36,865 nucleotides of DNA from a virus: positions 1 through 36,865 of the IMG/VR virus record IMGVR_UViG_3300009008_000117; one strand, given 5' to 3'. Shown one piece after another: positions 32,292-36,865 of the stretch. Below the pieces are notes generated by a model. It searched no databases, was not told the origin of the DNA, and saw only the letters and a list, made by a program, of their open reading frames with translations. The position numbers and the translations under genes were made by a program. Every line of letters begins with the position of its first letter. Position 1 is the stretch's first letter.

Positions 32292-33161
32292 ATGTTGTCC
32301 AGAAATAAAGAACGTGTCGGGGGCACGAAGCAGCCTACTGCCGCACCCCCTCCACAACAATTAACACAAGACCAAGGCACAGATGCCGGTCATTTTTCCT
32401 TTGTCGTTCCGACAGAGTTTGTAGAACTGCCCTCACAGGGCAAGTATTATACCGAAGGGCACCCGCTGCACAATCAAGAGAGTATTGAAATCCGCCAGAT
32501 GACGGCAAAGGAAGAGGACATATTAACGTCCCGCACTCTCTTGAAGAAAGGCGTAGCCCTAGATCGAGTTATCCAGAATTTAATAGTGGATAGGAGAATC
32601 AATCCTGATACACTGTTGGTGGGTGATAGAAACGCTATCATTGTGGCAACCCGAGTTTCGGGCTATGGAAATCTGTATGGAACACAGATTGGCTGTCCGA
32701 ATTGTGGGGTTACTCAAGAGTATGAATTCGATCTTAATGAAGCAGATATATACACGGCCGAGAATATAAGTAATCATGATATCGTCACTAACCACGATGG
32801 AACTTTTGATACTATACTGCCTAGAACACAGGTAACAGTAACCTTTCGGCTTTTGCGGGGAATTGATGAGAAGCAACTTGTGAACGATTTGCAAGCAGAA
32901 CGCAAGCGCAAAGGTCATGAAAGAAATGTTACCAAACAATTGGCCAATATTCTTGTGGCCGTGAATGGTGATGACACCCCCCAAGCCTTGCAATACTTTA
33001 TTGAAAATGTGCCCTCCATAGACTCCCGGCACCTACGCACCGCCTATAATTTGGCGACTCCCAACATTGATTTAACACAAACGTTTGTTTGTAACGAGTG
33101 CGACCACGAAGCGGACATGGAGGTTCCGCTGTCTGCGGACTTTTTTTGGCCTGACCGATGA
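32292..33161 (+). CDS. Baseplate hub protein (T4 gp26-like) with zinc-ribbon cysteines
   Basis: A 289-residue protein starting at ATG 32292 behind GAGGTG. A polar N-terminal tail is followed by FVELPSQGKYYTEGHPL (about residues 42-58), a signature of the T4 baseplate gp26 family, then IEIRQMTAKEEDILTSRTLL. Two cysteine pairs, CPNCG (about 135-139) and CNECD (about 271-275), probably bind zinc. It ends VPLSADFFWPDR, as I recall for relatives. T4 gp26 (208 residues) takes part in building the central hub of the baseplate. The next gene follows after 4 bases. Confidence 0.8.
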   Translation: MLSRNKERVGGTKQPTAAPPPQQLTQDQGTDAGHFSFVVPTEFVELPSQGKYYTEGHPLHNQESIEIRQMTAKEEDILTSRTLLKKGVALDRVIQNLIVDRRINPDTLLVGDRNAIIVATRVSGYGNLYGTQIGCPNCGVTQEYEFDLNEADIYTAENISNHDIVTNHDGTFDTILPRTQVTVTFRLLRGIDEKQLVNDLQAERKRKGHERNVTKQLANILVAVNGDDTPQALQYFIENVPSIDSRHLRTAYNLATPNIDLTQTFVCNECDHEADMEVPLSADFFWPDR

Positions 33162-33165
33162 ATAT

Positions 33166-33411
33166 ATGGAGAACGTGTATGAGCAGTTCTTCTTTTTAAA
33201 ATACTCCGGCGGCTGGTCATTCTCCGAAGCTTATAATTTGCCCGTAGGATTGCGGAAGTGGTTTGTTGAAAGATTGATCCAACAAATCCAAGATGAAAAC
33301 AAGGCCGTTGAAGAGGCTCGCGGTGGTGGGGGAGGTTCGAGCACCCAAACCTTAACAGCTAATAACTCGCCCACAATGCCGCCGCACATGATGAAGAAGC
33401 CCAAAGAGTAG
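33166..33411 (+). CDS. Small tail assembly protein upstream of tape measure, 81 aa
   Basis: I chose ATG 33166 (MENVYEQFFFLKYSGGWSFS), 4 bases after the gp26-like stop; the frame extends upstream into the gp26-like gene. It continues EAYNLPVGLRKWFVERLIQQ, a pattern I recognise from small proteins that lie between gp26-like and tape measure genes, and ends in a Gly/Ser-rich then Pro/Met/Lys-rich tail. The location fits a tape-measure assembly chaperone or a T4 gp51-type hub assembly factor; function unproven. A T7 run upstream could allow a +1 frame change from the previous gene. Confidence 0.65.
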   Translation: MENVYEQFFFLKYSGGWSFSEAYNLPVGLRKWFVERLIQQIQDENKAVEEARGGGGGSSTQTLTANNSPTMPPHMMKKPKE

Positions 33412-33436
33412 AGTTTATAAGAACTCTATTTTTTTT
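33409..33436 (+). terminator. Rho-independent terminator starting at the stop codon of 33166-33411
   Basis: TAGAGTT (33409-33415, including the TAG stop) pairs with AACTCTA (33422-33428) over a 6-base loop, followed by eight T (33429-33436). Confidence 0.82.
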
Positions 33437-33444
33437 GGCTCGCC

Positions 33445-33456
33445 GCTATTTATTGT
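33445..33456 (+). promoter_or_regulatory. Promoter-like box GCTATTTATTGT before the tape measure gene
   Basis: RCTANTTA-type box 8 bases after the terminator T-run and 34 bases before the ATG at 33479. TATAAT also occurs just downstream (33456-33461). Confidence 0.4.
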
Positions 33457-33478
33457 ATAATACCCCGAGGGTTTTTTT

Positions 33479-35914
33479 ATGGCCGACGAATCTGACGTTA
33501 AAGCACTAGAAGATCTCAAAAAGCTTAGTGATGAATTATTGCTTGTAGAGATGGAGCGACTAGCCACGTCCAACTCCCAGCTCGATGCGGACCGACAACG
33601 CTTCATGGCGATCTCGGAAGAGCTGATAGCCAGGAAAGGCAATAAGAAAGAACTCGAAGAGCAGATCAAGCTTGATGAAATAGCCTTAGCTAGCGCAAAG
33701 GCGAGAGCATTGGCTGCCGAAGGCACTTATGAAAAACTCCAGCTTCAAAAGGAAGTCAAAGAACACCAAGAGTCTCTTGACAAAAAAGCACTCGAATTAA
33801 TTCAGCTTAAGTTGCTGGCCAGCGAGAGCCTAACCAAAGAGGAAAAGGAGCGTCTCAACCAGCTTAAAGACATAACGGACGAACTCGAAGAACAAGAAGA
33901 GGCCATGAAGGCCATTGTGGCAAAAGGTTCCGAACTGGGCAAGAAGATGGCAGTCTATGGCCAGCATGCCCAATTGAATGTTGGAAAGATCGCCGAGCTT
34001 GGCAAAGCAATTGCCGAAGGACCGCTGGCATTCACCAAGGGGCTCTTCCTGGGTGCCGTAACCGGCATTATTGACACCATTATTAACTTGGCCCTCCAAG
34101 TTGATGCAATGGAATCCAAGTTCCGACAAGCAACAGGTACTTCTGAAGCTTTTGCCCGCAACCTTACGAGTGTATATGACGAAACACGTAAATATGGCGT
34201 CACTGCTGAAGAGGCCACCGCTGCGAATACCGCGCTGGTCAATAGTTTTACCGACTTCACTTTAATTCTCCCGAGCGCCCAGCGCCAAGTAGCGGCTACC
34301 ACACAAATTCTTGGTGAGTTCGGCGTCGGCGCCGGCGATGTAGCCACCGGTATGCAAACGGCCACCAAGGCCTTTGGACAGACCGCAGAACAGGCCGCCG
34401 ACTCCGCTTTGGAGATCAATGCTCTCGCACAAGATTTGGGAGTAATTCCCCAGCAGATGGCACAAGATTATGCCACAGTAGGCACGCAGTTGTCGAAGCT
34501 TGGCGACCAAGGCACAAAGGCTTTTAAAGATTTGGCCCTCGTTTCTAAGATTACTGGTATGGAAATGCAGAAGGTGCTGACTGTCACCGATAAGTTTGAC
34601 ACGTTCGAAGGTGCTGCAGAACAAACTGGTAAATTAAATGCTGCACTCGGTGGCAACTTTGTAAATGCGATGGACCTTATGATGGAAACGGATCCCGCCA
34701 CCAGATTCAACATGATCCGGGATTCAATCAAGGATGCTGGACTATCGTTTGATAGTATGTCTTATTACCAGCGGAAGTATTTCGCGGACGCCGCTGGTCT
34801 TGATAGTGTGAGCGATCTTGCCATGATGCTCTCCGGAAACTATGATGACTTAACCGGCGAGGTTGGCAAAACATCGGCGGAATTGATCGATCAAGCAAAG
34901 AAAGCCAAAGAGATGAAAGATCTCATGGAACAGTTGACTCTTTCTTTGCAAAAAATGATTCCTATTCTCATTCCTCTCATTGATTGGCTGCGCGAAATGG
35001 CAGAAAAGATCGATAAGAACATCGAGAGTGTTACAAAATGGGCTAAATGGATTGGAATAGCTGCTGCAGCATTCGCAGCATGGAAAATATTTGGTCCGCT
35101 GATCATGTTGATAGGGAAGATGACTCTAGGTACCTGGGCCTGGGCCGCAGCGCTAATTGCCAAAGCCGGCGCAGATACAGCGGCAAACGGCCCAATGGCT
35201 GCTTCGATTCCTCTCATGAATCTCGCTTGGAAACAAATGCTTGCCCTCGGTGCAGCCGCATTAATGATGGGAGTAGGAATAGGCGCGGCAGCATATGGCG
35301 TCTCCTTCCTCGTTAAAGCTTTTGGAGAACTCGAAGGCGGTTGGGAAATCCTAGCAGCCGGCGCGGCCATCGGGGCGTTTGCTACTTCTCTATATTATCT
35401 TGTCCCTGCCCTCGCCGCACTCTCTGTTGGGGGATGGGGCGGCGTCCTCGTACTTGGAGCAATTGCTGTTGCAGCCATGGGGATAGGCTTCGCCATAAAA
35501 ATGGCCGGCGATTCCATCAGCGGAATGATAGATTCGATGGCCGCGCTGGCCGGGACTAACAGCCCCTTTAGAGGTTTGGTAGCTGGCCTTAAAGATATCA
35601 GGACAGAGGTGAACGAGATCGACAAGGGCAAAACTAAAGCCCTTACTAAGCTTATGAAAGAGGCACGCAAGGCTGAAGTGAATGTTTCCGCCACCGAGGC
35701 GCTTCAAATAGCTACCCTCAACAGGGAAACCGTGCGCCACATGGTCACCGTCAACCCTGATTTAGATATGAGTTTCCGGCACGACCCCACAGGCCTCCGG
35801 GGCCTCCGGGAGTTACCGTCTGCAACTATTCTGGTTCAACTAGACGGCCCAGCCACTACACGCGTGCTGCAAGGTGAGATAGGTGAAGGCGCCATTAAGG
35901 CAGTGGCACCCTAA
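33479..35914 (+). CDS. Tape measure protein, 811 aa
   Basis: Long helical protein with a coiled-coil N-terminal third (about residues 1-165, rich in Glu/Lys/Leu), then a hydrophobic segment (about 183-205, GLFLGAVTGIIDTIINLAL), a repeat-rich middle (TGTSEAFARNLTSVYDETRK, FGVGAGDVATGMQTATKAFG) typical of phage tape measures, and several hydrophobic segments near residues 520-690 (WIGIAAAAFAAWKIFGPLI, MLALGAAALMMGVGIGAAAY, VLVLGAIAVAAMGIGFAI). Tape measure proteins set tail length and leave with the DNA, where the hydrophobic parts can enter the host membrane. T4 gp29 has 590 residues, so the tail may be longer than that of T4. The next ATG is 3 bases after the stop. Confidence 0.88.
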   Translation: MADESDVKALEDLKKLSDELLLVEMERLATSNSQLDADRQRFMAISEELIARKGNKKELEEQIKLDEIALASAKARALAAEGTYEKLQLQKEVKEHQESLDKKALELIQLKLLASESLTKEEKERLNQLKDITDELEEQEEAMKAIVAKGSELGKKMAVYGQHAQLNVGKIAELGKAIAEGPLAFTKGLFLGAVTGIIDTIINLALQVDAMESKFRQATGTSEAFARNLTSVYDETRKYGVTAEEATAANTALVNSFTDFTLILPSAQRQVAATTQILGEFGVGAGDVATGMQTATKAFGQTAEQAADSALEINALAQDLGVIPQQMAQDYATVGTQLSKLGDQGTKAFKDLALVSKITGMEMQKVLTVTDKFDTFEGAAEQTGKLNAALGGNFVNAMDLMMETDPATRFNMIRDSIKDAGLSFDSMSYYQRKYFADAAGLDSVSDLAMMLSGNYDDLTGEVGKTSAELIDQAKKAKEMKDLMEQLTLSLQKMIPILIPLIDWLREMAEKIDKNIESVTKWAKWIGIAAAAFAAWKIFGPLIMLIGKMTLGTWAWAAALIAKAGADTAANGPMAASIPLMNLAWKQMLALGAAALMMGVGIGAAAYGVSFLVKAFGELEGGWEILAAGAAIGAFATSLYYLVPALAALSVGGWGGVLVLGAIAVAAMGIGFAIKMAGDSISGMIDSMAALAGTNSPFRGLVAGLKDIRTEVNEIDKGKTKALTKLMKEARKAEVNVSATEALQIATLNRETVRHMVTVNPDLDMSFRHDPTGLRGLRELPSATILVQLDGPATTRVLQGEIGEGAIKAVAP

Positions 35915-35917
35915 CAA

Positions 35918-36865
35918 ATGGCATTCTTCAATTCTAAAAAATATTTAGGCCCGCGGGTGTGTTCTGATACAGAGGGCAACCGAGTCAAATGCGATGGCAA
36001 CGAGGCTAGGAACGATCCGGCTCCAGCCAGTGGTCCTTTCGTTGATGGTTCCGACGCTCTCGCCAACGCAAATCAAATCATTACTTTTTATCAAGTTAAT
36101 GGTGATCGCTCTATTCCCTTTAAAGCATTCATCACCATTTACAGTGAAACCTGGAATTCAGACTGGGCATCGGAGCCCGTATACGGACGGTCTGATCCCA
36201 TTTACATGTTTAAGCAAAATCAGCGACAAATTACTCTGGCCTTTAAGCTTCCTGCCGCCACCGCCGGCGAAGCTTACGAGAACCTCACCAAGGTCCAGCG
36301 CCTTGTTCAGTTTATTTACCCTTCCTATTCGAGCGTGAGTACTGGCAACATCCCCGCACAAACCATTTCCCGGTCTCCGCTTGTGCGCCTTAACGTCTTG
36401 GGATTTACTCAAAAACAACTCCCTAGTACTGCTGTGCGCGGCATCACTGAAAAGAATTCCAGTACCGCGCCACCGGTGCCGATGAACCTCGGCGACTTCT
36501 CGTTGGCCGGCAAACAGGGCCTCCTTGGGGTTATCCAAAACTTAACCGTTAATTACAATTTAGAGAACACCGACTATGGTGTCTTTCAACCACCCGAAGT
36601 TAAAGGCATGATCCTTCCCAAACTCATCGAGGTTAATCTTTCCTTCGACGTCATTCATGAATTCACTGTCGGCTGGGGCGACGACAACGACTTTGCTTCA
36701 AAGACTTATCCCTTCAACGTTAATATTCTCGAAGATGGTTTCTATCCTGATCCGCCAGATCAGAACCAATCGGCCGATGGCGCGACTAGCGGCAATGGCA
36801 CCGGAGAGAGTCTTGAGGCCTCCACCCAGGATGCACCCGGAACAGAAGCAGATGCGGAGGAAGCG
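35918..36865 (+). CDS. Baseplate / tail tube-associated protein, 3' partial
   Basis: Open from ATG 35918 to the end of the window (316 codons, no stop). Begins MAFFNSKKYLGPRVCSDTEG. Contains AFITIYSETWNSDWASEPVY, GRSDPIYMFKQNQRQITLAF, LTKVQRLVQFIYPSY, SPLVRLNVLGFTQKQ, LLGVIQNLTVNYNLENTDYG and ILPKLIEVNLSFDVIHEFTV. These are typical of beta-rich baseplate proteins that lie after the tape measure, in the position of T4 gp48/gp54 (tube cap and tube initiator). The visible C-terminal part becomes acidic, Gly/Ser-rich and probably disordered. I cannot decide which T4 protein it matches. Confidence 0.7.
   Translation, partial: MAFFNSKKYLGPRVCSDTEGNRVKCDGNEARNDPAPASGPFVDGSDALANANQIITFYQVNGDRSIPFKAFITIYSETWNSDWASEPVYGRSDPIYMFKQNQRQITLAFKLPAATAGEAYENLTKVQRLVQFIYPSYSSVSTGNIPAQTISRSPLVRLNVLGFTQKQLPSTAVRGITEKNSSTAPPVPMNLGDFSLAGKQGLLGVIQNLTVNYNLENTDYGVFQPPEVKGMILPKLIEVNLSFDVIHEFTVGWGDDNDFASKTYPFNVNILEDGFYPDPPDQNQSADGATSGNGTGESLEASTQDAPGTEADAEEA

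Noticed and set aside
1-36865. tRNA, rRNA or integrase genes
   Set aside because: All gaps between genes are under about 150 bases and are filled by terminators, boxes and leaders; no cloverleaf or recombinase motif was seen.

Overview
The window is a piece of a tailed-phage genome with a contractile tail. It carries the head, neck and tail morphogenesis region of a T4-like myovirus. The best recognised proteins are a gp47/gp46 recombination nuclease, terminase large subunit (gp17), portal (gp20), prohead protease (gp21), scaffold (gp22), major capsid protein (gp23), neck proteins, tail sheath (gp18), tail tube (gp19), a gp26-type baseplate hub protein and a tape measure. Every supported gene is on the + strand. 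Genes are packed with short overlaps, and I see no rRNA, tRNA, integrase, insertion sequence or CRISPR array. The gene content (bS21, the fused gp47-gp46, short proteins starting MKxTKxxLKxII) resembles uncultivated marine T4-like phages. That lineage guess is from memory of protein families; the host cannot be read from the sequence.

Layout. 1-4135: end of a replication/recombination block, with a gp47-gp46 fusion (start outside the window) and a tubulin/FtsZ-like GTPase. 4139-8783: a cassette of small genes. These are short membrane proteins (holin-like, spanin-like), a zinc-ribbon protein, and several short proteins that share an N-terminal helix ending in the gp21-type cleavage pattern (Leu/Ile)-x-Glu. 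8780-17000: terminase, portal, two conserved unknowns, the prohead protease flanked by two proteins with a MEx(N/S)WRxY-type N-terminus, one more MKxS-type protein and a viral ribosomal protein bS21. 17042-22067: a small beta-rich virion protein and four fibre-like proteins, placed oddly between protease and scaffold. 22132-25138: scaffold and major capsid protein. 25260-28529: another fibre-like protein and the neck/tail-completion genes, one broken by a frame change at a run of nine C. 28643-36865: sheath, tube, hub, tape-measure chaperone candidate, tape measure and a baseplate/tube protein that runs off the window.

The genes make a head (portal, scaffold, capsid, protease), fill and mature it (terminase, candidate internal proteins), close it (neck) and attach a sheathed tail. 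In the second half, strong intrinsic terminators (after 21158, 25138, 25727, 33411) are followed within a few tens of bases by a recurring RCTANTTA box. This suggests that late genes are split into separately promoted units, including one for the capsid gene. The most unusual points are the tubulin-like GTPase, the gp47-gp46 fusion, the family of candidate capsid-targeting peptides, the viral bS21, the fibre array inside the head gene cluster, the repeated promoter-like box and the C9 frame break.
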